Shown: positions 10,127-19,800 of the stretch, in pieces
Layout: every line of letters starts with the position of its first letter
Numbering within the stretch: position 1 is the stretch's first letter
Source: a virus
Direction: 5' to 3' (one strand)
DNA: 28,988 nucleotides
Virus record (IMG/VR): IMGVR_UViG_3300025674_000268
Location: 1 to 28,988 of that record
Made by a program: the position numbers and the translations under genes
Notes under the pieces: generated by a model
The model's input: only the letters and a program-made list of their open reading frames with translations
What the model was told of the DNA's origin: nothing
Databases searched by the model: none

Positions 10127-13100
10127 CAGTATGCCTTAATCAAATACTTAACTAGATGATAGCGTGTTAAGAGCGGAATGTCAATCTCTGGTTGCAATTG
10201 TGATTCAACATTTAATTTAACAGCAGAAGATAGTGTAAAGATACCATCATTGACATCAATACCAGCAGAGTTAATTGGATCTCCCTGAGGAGTAATTACT
10301 TCAGTGATATATTCAATACCCAAATCAATTTTTCCAGATGCTGTGGTAACTGTTGTAATTTCACCCTCAGCATGATTAAAATTGACATAAGAAATGCCGT
10401 AGTTATCGTTGTCTGGATTGCCAGAGGATGTTCTTGATTGTCTAACTTCGAAGAGAATACCAGACTCACGATAATCTTCTGGCAAATTCACAGTAACATC
10501 AGTCCACGTTGTAGGACCAGATGCTGAGGTAATTGTTCCGATTTTACTATAACTTGCTCCAGCATCATTACTTGCAAATAGTTCTAGTGGTGCAGTTGGT
10601 GCTTCACCACCATTAGAACCATTACCAACGATTACGTTAAATGTAACGCTTTCAATCACAGTACCTTTTGGATTACTATTAGATGCATTGATAGCAACAG
10701 TTCTTGCCCATCTTTCTGCCTCATTACCAAAGAATCTCAAATATCTAAATCCATCAGGAGAAACAAAACCTCCAGTCGCACCACTACCAGTTCCAGATTC
10801 AACATAATCTACACTGGTGCTAGCACGATCAAACAAACCAGTTGTGGATGATGTTCCTGTATTGCCCTCTGATTGTCCAGGAACTGTATACCCAATAATT
10901 CCTCTACCATCTTCATTACCACCACCAACAACTAGTGTGCCAGAACTACCATTCCCAACTTCAGTAAATTGCAGTTCAAAGTAAGCACCTGAACCACCGC
11001 CGCCACCACCAGAACCATAGAATGTTTGGTTCTCAGTAGCAGTAAATGTAACAGATCCATCACCACCACTTGCTGTAGTACCAGGACCAGCAATACCTCC
11101 ATTTCCTGCATCGTCTTCAGTAACAAGAGTTGCAGTTGGACCAGTTCCACCACTCTTAACAGCAGACTGACCTCTAGCACCACCAAAACCATCTCTACGG
11201 GCGTTGGATCCGTTTCCACCGCCTCCACCACCACCGATGCCAGAACCTACGCCAACGCCGCCTCCGCCGCCTCCGCCGCCGCCTCCAGAGCAGACTGAGT
11301 TGCCGCCATTAGAACCAGTTCCAGAGAACAAATCATCTAGTTCTTGAACACCATCAGTAGAATTTAATTGACCATTCTGGTCAGATCCTTGACTGGCATC
11401 TCCTCCTCCACCACCGCCACCGCCGCCGCCAGCGCCAACAACTTGAGCAGAAGGAGTACCAACAGAAGATGCACCACCAGCACCGCCGCCAGCGCCACCA
11501 CCTGTACTATTACCACCACTACCACCACTAGCAAAACCTGCACCACCAGAACCACCTGAGCGGTCGTTGCCAGCACTACCACCACCGCCAACATATACTC
11601 TCAACGTTCCGTTGTTGCCAGGGTTAATGTTAGCAACAACTTTCTTGCCACTTCCACCATTACCAGGATACCAATTGCCACCATCACCACGACCACCTGA
11701 ACCACCACCGCCACCGCGAACATCTGCTTCAAGTTTATCTAGTGGCCAATCATTCGGGATATTATATGACTGATAATTAGAAGATGGTGTTGTAAATGAC
11801 TCAACTACATCATTAGTTCCAGTAAACAATGTTCTTGCGCCGTCGCCACCTGCTCCACCAATGTACGAAGATGCTCCACCAGTACCACCAGCAGAAGAAC
11901 TACCACCAGTTCCTGCTTCTCCAGGATAGTAAGAAACTAATGTATATTCAACACCACTCGTAAGAGTACCACTACCACCAGCAACTACATTAGCAAGGTT
12001 AAGTGTTTGAACTGTAGTTCCACCACTTCTTACATAGATGAATCCACCACCACCATTACCGCCATTACCACCAGAATCTCCTCTAGTTCCTCCACTACCA
12101 CCAGTTGCTCTAATTTCATGAGAATATCCATTAGCACTAAATGTATATGATGTGTTATCTCCTCCACCAGGAGCAGAATCAGTAGTAGCTCCAAAACCAC
12201 CAGCACCACCAAGAGAAACTGAAATACCCGCTAGTGGTAATTCATCTGTTGTAGGTGCTGGTACTCCATATGTTCCAGCAGTTGTTTCGTTTGCTTTCTG
12301 TACAGTTGAAGTGAATGTGTCTCCAGGAATAATGACAGGTTTGCCACCAATAACATAGTTGTTGTCAATATCCCATTCGGTTGGGTCTGGTTGTACAATA
12401 GTTACAATTAATTCTGATGGAAAATTACCTGCTGCAAGATAATGAGTATCAATAGTAATTTGACCACCAGATCCATTAGTATTAAAGATAAGTTGTTCTA
12501 AACGCAACGCGCTATACTTATCTTTTGCAAGAGCAATTGTATCATCGTCAAGTTTAATTACATACCATTCACTATTAATACCAAACGGAACTGAAGTTCC
12601 ATCAACATTTACACTGCCCAAGGTAGTCTGTGTAGTATCAGCAACTCTAATTTTATATCCCGTCTGAAGTTCGTGATCGGTGATAGTAATTGTCGTTTGA
12701 GAAGCAGAAGAAACGATGGCAGAAGATGAAATAATAACTTGATCTACTTCACCAATACCACTAACATTTCCATAGGTAGAAGCATTTGGATCGGGAATCA
12801 CATAATCGACAATACCATGAGTGTGGAACAAAGGAACACCACCAGATGGCAAGAAGAAATTAACCTGTCCTGTACCATTTTTATAACCAGCAGCATGGTC
12901 ATCAGCAAAGAATCCAGCACCCTCAAATGAACCTGCTTCTGGTGCTTCTGATGTAAGAATAGCATGTTCGTGTTCTGGAACTGCTGCAATTAATTTTTCC
13001 TGTAAAGGACCAATTTTAATTGTAACTTCACCACTCAAAGTACCAGCAACAAAATCAGTTACATTATCATATCCACTGATAACAATATTGCCAATGTCAT

Positions 13101-14343
13101 ATAATGTTTCTTGATCATTTTTAGAGAAGTACCATTTACCACCAGTAGCACCAACAGCAGAAATAACGTTACCAGATACAGGAGATCCTCCACCAGATAC
13201 TCCACCACCAGCACCAACTAATTTTCTAGTTTTATAATCAGGAACTTTAAATGTTACAGCACTGGTTGATCCAAAATCTTCTGGATCGTAATTGCCACCA
13301 GTTCCACCATAATCATCACTTAAGACTTGATACAACAATGGATAATCAGAAGCATTATATTCAGATCCATCACAATACAAGAATCCAGGATATTGTTCTT
13401 CTGGATTATCTGCTGTAGAACTAGTAGTAGTAACAATCTCAACTCTTGCTAGACCATCACTTCCAGGTTGAATAATATAAACTACATCTCCATTCGAATA
13501 TCCATATCCTGGTTTTTTAATTGTGGCAAAATTAACAGTTCCATCTAGATTTGCAGCAACACCTACACGCAAACCAAATCCAGTTGATGATGCTAATTTA
13601 AATTCGCCAGCAGATCCTAGGTCAGTAACGTTATAGTATTTGTTAGCATTGATGTCAGCATTGCTTCTACCAATTCTAAAAGTGTTATTATCAATTTTAT
13701 TTACATAGAATGTAAATCCCCTCTCAAATTGTACACCTCCTTCGCCACCAGCAGATAAAGTAGCGGTGGCAGCAGCACCAGATCCACTAGAACTGGTAAA
13801 AGATACCTGTGGGAACTGATAACCAAAACCACCATCTAAAACATTAATTGCAGAAACAGATCCATTTGTAAGAACGACCTGAAAAGATCCAGCTTCTACG
13901 GGACCACTTCCAGCATCAGTTACTTGAATTGATGGAGGAGAAGTGTATCCAGATCCACCATCGGTAATAGTAAAACTAGCAATAGATCCACCAAGTTTAG
14001 AAATATTTGGCGCTTGTGCTGACTCAACTACAGTAATTTTATCACCATCAATGAATGGATGGTTAGGATAACTAATCTCATCATTACCAACAGATAAATT
14101 TGCTGGTTGAATAGTCAATTCAATTGGAGCAGTAGGATATCCTTGGACTGCTGTTAGATCTGTGAAGTATCCACTTCCACCACTAGTTAATGATGCAACT
14201 GCTCCAAGCGCAGTTACAACGCCATTATCCGCCACCTTATCATCATCTGCCTTAAAGACAGGGATGATGGATCCAATTGGCATCGTAGATGCGCCAAAAG
14301 TTACTTTATCTGAAAGATAGTTGGAGCGAATGTTTCTGGACAT
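10126..14343 (-). CDS. Tail fibre/adhesin with collar domain and glycine-rich region
   Basis: A 1,405-residue structural protein. About 40-330 hold four copies of a 'GGxGYxxPP' unit (SGGSGYFTD, TDGGSGYTSPPS, LDGGFGYQFPQ, KPGYGYSNGD) that build short beta repeats. About 315-375 are a tail collar domain (LYCDGSEYNASDYPLLYQVL; FKVPDYKTRKLVG). His-x-His pairs follow near 458 (PEHEHAI) and 508 (FHTHGI), as in short tail fibres that bind metal. About 700-1,120 are glycine-rich, with runs of up to ten Gly and GAGGGGGG-type units typical of polyglycine-II adhesins. The C-terminal 280 residues are ordinary beta structure ending VKYLIKAY. The start lies one base after the stop of the preceding fibre gene, with AAGG before it. 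It is probably exposed at the fibre tip for host recognition. Confidence 0.85.
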   Translation of the reverse strand: MSRNIRSNYLSDKVTFGASTMPIGSIIPVFKADDDKVADNGVVTALGAVASLTSGGSGYFTDLTAVQGYPTAPIELTIQPANLSVGNDEISYPNHPFIDGDKITVVESAQAPNISKLGGSIASFTITDGGSGYTSPPSIQVTDAGSGPVEAGSFQVVLTNGSVSAINVLDGGFGYQFPQVSFTSSSGSGAAATATLSAGGEGGVQFERGFTFYVNKIDNNTFRIGRSNADINANKYYNVTDLGSAGEFKLASSTGFGLRVGVAANLDGTVNFATIKKPGYGYSNGDVVYIIQPGSDGLARVEIVTTTSSTADNPEEQYPGFLYCDGSEYNASDYPLLYQVLSDDYGGTGGNYDPEDFGSTSAVTFKVPDYKTRKLVGAGGGVSGGGSPVSGNVISAVGATGGKWYFSKNDQETLYDIGNIVISGYDNVTDFVAGTLSGEVTIKIGPLQEKLIAAVPEHEHAILTSEAPEAGSFEGAGFFADDHAAGYKNGTGQVNFFLPSGGVPLFHTHGIVDYVIPDPNASTYGNVSGIGEVDQVIISSSAIVSSASQTTITITDHELQTGYKIRVADTTQTTLGSVNVDGTSVPFGINSEWYVIKLDDDTIALAKDKYSALRLEQLIFNTNGSGGQITIDTHYLAAGNFPSELIVTIVQPDPTEWDIDNNYVIGGKPVIIPGDTFTSTVQKANETTAGTYGVPAPTTDELPLAGISVSLGGAGGFGATTDSAPGGGDNTSYTFSANGYSHEIRATGGSGGTRGDSGGNGGNGGGGFIYVRSGGTTVQTLNLANVVAGGSGTLTSGVEYTLVSYYPGEAGTGGSSSAGGTGGASSYIGGAGGDGARTLFTGTNDVVESFTTPSSNYQSYNIPNDWPLDKLEADVRGGGGGSGGRGDGGNWYPGNGGSGKKVVANINPGNNGTLRVYVGGGGSAGNDRSGGSGGAGFASGGSGGNSTGGGAGGGAGGASSVGTPSAQVVGAGGGGGGGGGGDASQGSDQNGQLNSTDGVQELDDLFSGTGSNGGNSVCSGGGGGGGGGGVGVGSGIGGGGGGGNGSNARRDGFGGARGQSAVKSGGTGPTATLVTEDDAGNGGIAGPGTTASGGDGSVTFTATENQTFYGSGGGGGGSGAYFELQFTEVGNGSSGTLVVGGGNEDGRGIIGYTVPGQSEGNTGTSSTTGLFDRASTSVDYVESGTGSGATGGFVSPDGFRYLRFFGNEAERWARTVAINASNSNPKGTVIESVTFNVIVGNGSNGGEAPTAPLELFASNDAGASYSKIGTITSASGPTTWTDVTVNLPEDYRESGILFEVRQSRTSSGNPDNDNYGISYVNFNHAEGEITTVTTASGKIDLGIEYITEVITPQGDPINSAGIDVNDGIFTLSSAVKLNVESQLQPEIDIPLLTRYHLVKYLIKAY

Positions 14344-14344
14344 T

Positions 14345-15634
14345 TTAGACCTTAATTAGGTAATCAACCATGATGAAAGGTGCAATGAGGTTATCAAGTT
14401 TAGTATCGGATTCTGTTCTAATATTAACAGAAGCCTCCATACCCTCTGTGCTTACGAAAAACTCACTAGTATTTAACGTAAAATTAGTCTCGCTAATCTC
14501 ATATGAAATATTATGAGTGTGTTCAGTTGGATCATCCTCATAATCAAATGCATCTGTAGTAACTACAGTATTTGAAATTTGAGGATATGCAATTGTACTA
14601 GTGTTGTCCACACTAGTATCAAATGGCAAAACATTGTGAAGAGATGTATTGTGTGAATACCCATTATCACCACTTGTTGGAATATTATCATTTCCCACAC
14701 CATCTGCACCTTCAACATAGTTTGCTCCAACGTTATAACTAGAACTCGCACATCCCATCTCAAATTGTCCGAGAAGAATAACGTTGACATAACAAGGTCC
14801 TTCTGGAGTAGTATCTACTGCATACGTTTTTCCTTCAGGAACTAAACAACTAGTAATGAATCCAGAGCAACTTCCTTTACAAATACCATAGTATTCAAAA
14901 GTTGTTCCAGTACCACCAGATGTATATGATCCACCACTCCAAACTTCAGATTGAGCATAGAATTTACACGCTGGTTGTTCATCCGTTGCATCATACCAGT
15001 TTACAACACCAATAGTTGATGCGTTTGTGTAGTAGTTCAATTCAAATACATCACTACCAGATCTTCTTTTGACTCTACATCTATATGTTGTAGTATAGTG
15101 AGCATGAGGCTGAAAAGCATTAGCTGGAACAACTTCCTCATCTGGATTTCTTGGTCTAGTAAATGCAACATTACCTCTAAGATCTTCAGATAGTGCTGGA
15201 ACTCTAAACTGACCAAACAAATCAATAACTGCTGTAGATCCAACGTTAGAAGATACTTCAACACCAACACCAGATTTTTCAATAGTCAATCCAGTTGCAC
15301 TAGTAACAGTGTTGTCATTGATAACACCTTGATCTGATGCACTAGATGCTCTGATGAATTTAGATCTCAAATCTGGGACTTGAAATTGATCATCATTAAG
15401 AGTTACATCCGTTTGCCTAAAAACACATGCATCACCCGTGCCTAAAATTTCTGCCAGTGCTGGATATGTTGCTTCATTATATACACTACCATCACATCTA
15501 ATATATCCAGAAGGCAATAATCTCAATCCAATGCCAACATTTGGATCGTTAACATCAAGTTCTTTGGGGAATGCAATAATAGTCCCCGTTGTTGTTCCGA
15601 TCTTTGCTCTTTCTTGATTTAAAAATGCTGCCAT
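14345..15634 (-). CDS. Tail collar-domain fibre protein, 429 residues
   Basis: The N-terminal part has IGTTTGTIIAFPKE (12-25), GYIRCDGSVYNEATYPALAE (43-62) and DDQFQVPDLRSKFIR (81-95), the three blocks of the phage collar domain found in short tail fibres. Two His-x-His sites occur (QPHAHYT, 175-181; EHTHNI, 371-376), with a Cys-rich zone between (about 223-295, six Cys). The end LIAPFIMVDYLIKV resembles the ends of its two neighbours. It lies one base from both neighbours, with AGGG before the ATG. It is probably a fibre or receptor-binding subunit, homologous in plan to T4 gp12, but the exact assembly is not known. Confidence 0.85.
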   Translation of the reverse strand: MAAFLNQERAKIGTTTGTIIAFPKELDVNDPNVGIGLRLLPSGYIRCDGSVYNEATYPALAEILGTGDACVFRQTDVTLNDDQFQVPDLRSKFIRASSASDQGVINDNTVTSATGLTIEKSGVGVEVSSNVGSTAVIDLFGQFRVPALSEDLRGNVAFTRPRNPDEEVVPANAFQPHAHYTTTYRCRVKRRSGSDVFELNYYTNASTIGVVNWYDATDEQPACKFYAQSEVWSGGSYTSGGTGTTFEYYGICKGSCSGFITSCLVPEGKTYAVDTTPEGPCYVNVILLGQFEMGCASSSYNVGANYVEGADGVGNDNIPTSGDNGYSHNTSLHNVLPFDTSVDNTSTIAYPQISNTVVTTDAFDYEDDPTEHTHNISYEISETNFTLNTSEFFVSTEGMEASVNIRTESDTKLDNLIAPFIMVDYLIKV

Positions 15635-15635
15635 T

Positions 15636-16829
15636 TTAGTATGCCCTAATGATCATAATGATCGTCTGTGATGGAGTATTGTTGTCCATAACAATATTTA
15701 ACGCTTTTTCGATATCAGATACGTTAACTGTATATGATTGAATGTTATTAATAGCAATATTTTGTGGCGCTCTTAGTCCACTCTTATTCATTGTAATGTC
15801 AAAACTGAAGTGATTGTGGTTTGCAAGACTTGCAACTGTAAAATCTTCAGCAGAGTGACTCAAATTAGTTGGATAAGTTGTTGTAGTATCACCATTCAAA
15901 TAGTTTGGTTTTCCTAGCAAACTTTGAATTGCAACTGGGAATGTGCCAGTGTGTGCTACTTCTTGGTGATTATAGTTATATGTGTCACTAAATCCACTGG
16001 TATATGCACCAGAAGATGGAATATTTCTTGTCAATCCAACATTAGGAATTGTTTGCTGGGTAAAAGTTTTTGTGCTATCAGTAAGAACAAGAGTGTTTTC
16101 ATCATAATAAGTAATAGATCCAAATCCATTAGTCCAAACATCAGCACCATCAGAAGATGTAACCCCACTCAAGTTTGCAGATTCATAGTTTGGAGAACCA
16201 GATACTTGAAAAACAGGTGCTTCAAAAACCTGAACATATCTACCACTGGTAACAGCAGTTGTGTATTGACCACTATGTTTGTGTCCAGGAGTATGATCAA
16301 TACCTAGTTTTCTACCAATTGTATAATATGTTTTAGACCAAGTAGGATCATTCAGAGTAAATTCTTGAATTCTTCCTGCCATGTTATCAATGGGATCGAT
16401 CTCAAAAAGAAGATCCGTATCAGCACTATAGATTGCTGGTGGAGTAACACCAGTGCCATCTTCAGAAATTAAATCACCAACAACATCATAAGCATCTGAC
16501 TGACCAAATTGATATTGTTGCTGTAAGAGATATTCTTTCTCAAGGTCAATCATCGCCCTACCATTTAGGTTAGGAACTCTAAATTGATCAGATTCATCAA
16601 AATCTGGGAAATTTGCTTGAATAGCCTCATCCGTGGGACCATATGTGTTTCCCAAATGTGCTGCCAGCAAAGGATAATCTTCTGCTGGATAAGATGTTCC
16701 ATCACATGGAATCCATCCATGAGGGATACCATCAGGATTTGCCCCCGTCCTTGAAGAGCTACCCGACCACGGCATGATAGTGCCGATGGGGGCGCTCTTC
16801 ATTGTCTTTAGTCTGTTGTAATATGCCAT
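15636..16829 (-). CDS. Tail collar-domain fibre protein, 397 residues
   Basis: The collar domain covers about 11-92: APIGTIMPWSG, HGWIPCDGTSYPAEDYPLLA, HLGNTYG and DQFRVPNLNGRAMID. His-x-His sites lie at 183-185 (TPGHKHSGQ) and 338-340 (NHNHFSF). Between them are beta-rich segments with GSPNYESANLSG and PSSGAYTSGF loops that could contact a receptor. The C-terminus PSQTIIMIIRAY is a short hydrophobic strand shared in character with the two neighbours, perhaps for trimerisation. It begins in a TGATG junction with the stop of the giant fibre gene and is the first of three tandem collar proteins. Confidence 0.85.
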   Translation of the reverse strand: MAYYNRLKTMKSAPIGTIMPWSGSSSRTGANPDGIPHGWIPCDGTSYPAEDYPLLAAHLGNTYGPTDEAIQANFPDFDESDQFRVPNLNGRAMIDLEKEYLLQQQYQFGQSDAYDVVGDLISEDGTGVTPPAIYSADTDLLFEIDPIDNMAGRIQEFTLNDPTWSKTYYTIGRKLGIDHTPGHKHSGQYTTAVTSGRYVQVFEAPVFQVSGSPNYESANLSGVTSSDGADVWTNGFGSITYYDENTLVLTDSTKTFTQQTIPNVGLTRNIPSSGAYTSGFSDTYNYNHQEVAHTGTFPVAIQSLLGKPNYLNGDTTTTYPTNLSHSAEDFTVASLANHNHFSFDITMNKSGLRAPQNIAINNIQSYTVNVSDIEKALNIVMDNNTPSQTIIMIIRAY

Positions 16830-19800
16830 CAGAGTTCAGTTAACCACCAACCTTGGTATACGGCAGGAATGAAGTTGTCTCCATCAGTTTGTCCAACATA
16901 AATTAGACCGAATGAAGCATTTCTGTTCTGAACAACCAATTCACCTGAGGAGTATGGTGCAGATAGACCGCCCAACTTAGTTCCTTCTGTGTCGCCTTGA
17001 ACTGCAACTGGTTCACCACCCACGATTGGGGCACGAATAACGAGGGAGTTGTTATAAGTTAGTTGTCCACCAACCTCAGTGATTCTGATAACATCACCAG
17101 TCTCTGCCGATGAAGGTAGAGTCAGGATAAGTGCGCCTGTAGAAGGAGCTACCGCTACAATATAATTTATATTAACTTGTAGGGTCGATGCTGCGTTGAC
17201 GAACTTAGTAATGTGTCCACCATTCTTATTCTTCCAACCAGTGTAACCAAATGCATCAATAGAAGCATCTTGTCTGATTGTGAAGTTCTTGGTTCCACCA
17301 TTGCCAAGTTGTCTTACATCTAGGATCTTCTGTGACTGAGATGCAACTGTAGAACTAATACCAGCAACATCAAGTAATCTTCCAACAAAAGTATCACCAA
17401 AGTCTGGTTCAACTCTAAATGTTGGTTCAAATGCCTTATTAGTGAACTGAATTGCGTTTGGATCCTCAACACAAGTAGATGGGAAGATTCTCAACAAACC
17501 ACTGATATCAGTAGAAGCATTGATGTCAAGTGCTCCAGATTCGAAGTGGTGCTCTTCGTTGTTGATCAACTTGAGGATAGGTACGTTGTTATCTGTACCA
17601 GTAATCTCGAAGTTAGAACCAACAAACTTCACATCATCATAAACTGTTAGGCGACCATGATGGTAATCTTTCTTAACTAACTGAGTTCCACCATCGTTAG
17701 TGACGCTGTTTGTTACTTCGAAGATCTCATCATTGATCAAGACAAAGTATTCACGATCAAGGAAGAATGGAACCAAATCACTATTTTCGAGTCCGATATC
17801 AACACTGGATCCACCAGTTGTTCCAATATCAGCAGTTAGTGTAGTTGTTTCTCTGAGAAGAACTCTCCAAACACTCTCACCATCTTGGTGAGTCTTAGCA
17901 GCACCAGGAACATTAGGTACGCTGCCTACACGAGTTACAGGTAAGTATCCAGCATTTCCTGCTGTTGGAACTGGTGTTCCAGATACAAGCATGAACTCCT
18001 CATTTCCACCAGAACCATAACCAACGAGGATAAGATCGCCACTTTCAAAATCAGAAATATCATCAACTGTTAACTGAGTAGCAGTTGTAGTGATTGGAGT
18101 TAGAGTATCAACAAATGTGGTTGCAATGCTGTTGTCAACCTTAGGATCCTTGAGTGCGACATAAACTACATCGCCTTCTGCGTGTGCCTGAACCGAGGTT
18201 CCGAATTGTGCTCTTTGAGCAATAACGACACCACTAGGATTACCAATTACGGTATCACCAGAACAAGCACTAACACTAAAGATGTCACGCTCTCTGTCAG
18301 TAATAGTAAACTGCTCGTTTCTAGATGCTTCGAATGTAATTCCTTCGCTGTTGTTATTTCCAGTGAATGGAACATTCAAAGTAACAACGTTGCCAACAAT
18401 GCTGACAATTTGAGGATCGGTGAATCTAGTGTCACCAGAATCTTCAGGGAATCTATTCTGCTCTAGAGTGACTGTACCGCCACCAGTTACAATCTGAACA
18501 AAGTCTCCAACTTCTAAACCATCAGTATTAGTGACTGCGGTGATTGTTGATAGTTCTGCTTGAGCATTACCAACAAATTGAGTCTTAGAAGCAGTCTTAC
18601 ATCCACCAATAAACTTCAGAGAACCATTGATGGTTAGTTTTCCATTCTCTCCATTGACTCCATCATTACCAATTGTTGTTTCACCAGTTACGCTGTCAAC
18701 CTCAAAGAGAACATCGCCAGCTGGACATCCGCTTAGAATTTGGAACTTCTTATTCTCTTGATTGAGAGTCGATGCAAGTTTAAAGACTTCACCCTGATCG
18801 AATACGCCATCACCATTTGTATCTTCACGATCAACAATAATATAATCAATACCAACCTGAAGTGTTCCACCAAATGTTGCGAGATAGATGTTCTCAGTTA
18901 CACCAGAAGAATCAATACCTTGTTCAATCCATGTAGCATCGAATGCAATGTTACACTTATAAACAGGAGTTCTATTTGTTGGAGTTTCTGGGTGATTATC
19001 CTTGATTGGAGTAAATGTTCCAAGTGGTTGTCTTTGAACAATCAAGTAATATGGAGCAGTTTCTGCACCGATCAAACCACCAGTTGCAACACGAACAATT
19101 TCAGGGTGTGTTCCTGCTACTGGATCGACTGTAGCGTCAAGAAGTAGATAATCACCTTCTTGGAAATAATCACCAGGAGCGTTAAGAAGTGGTAGGTAAT
19201 ATAGATCGCCAGTTAGTGCTTCTAGATCTGCACCTTCAGGTCCTGCGCCAGGTTTTGCTGCTTGGAATGTTGCATCACCCCATGGTGCAGAACCAGCGGT
19301 ATCAATTCTATTGAAGTTTGGATCACCATCTGGCAACTGGAAGACATTAACAAGATCAACATTCTGATTAAATGTTGTTGGTCCGAGAATTCCATCATCG
19401 TGTGCAAATGCAGTAGAACCAAGTTGTGCTCTAGTTCCAACGAAGGAGAATGCAGCAACACCACCACATAGTTTTACACTGCTGTTGAATGTTGTTTCAC
19501 CATCAATCTCAAGGCTATTTCTGATGGTTGTTGTTCCACCCTGACCAGCAATATTAACTTCAGAAGCATTTGTAGCAAAGTCAATTGTCTGAGTATTACC
19601 AGAGAAGAAGCTGACAATACCTGCTTCAGTTCTTAGTGTTACAATCTGCTCAGGATCAGTTCTATCACCACCAAGATTCTTATTAGCACCAAATGTCACA
19701 TCACCAGCAAATCTAACTTGCTTAGTTTCGAAGTTGATAACTGATAGTGAAGATAGGCGGTTATAAGCACCACCCATGTAGATTCTAGAAATAGCAGCAT

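Noticed and set aside
11360-11800. Val/Leu-rich or Ser/Thr-rich frames over the glycine-rich fibre region
   Set aside because: They are frame-shifted readings of GGT/GGC repeats; the Gly-rich frame is continuous with the collar domain.
10126-16829. Diversity-generating retroelement acting on the fibre genes
   Set aside because: No reverse transcriptase or template repeat is visible in the window, and no C-type-lectin-like variable end was recognised.
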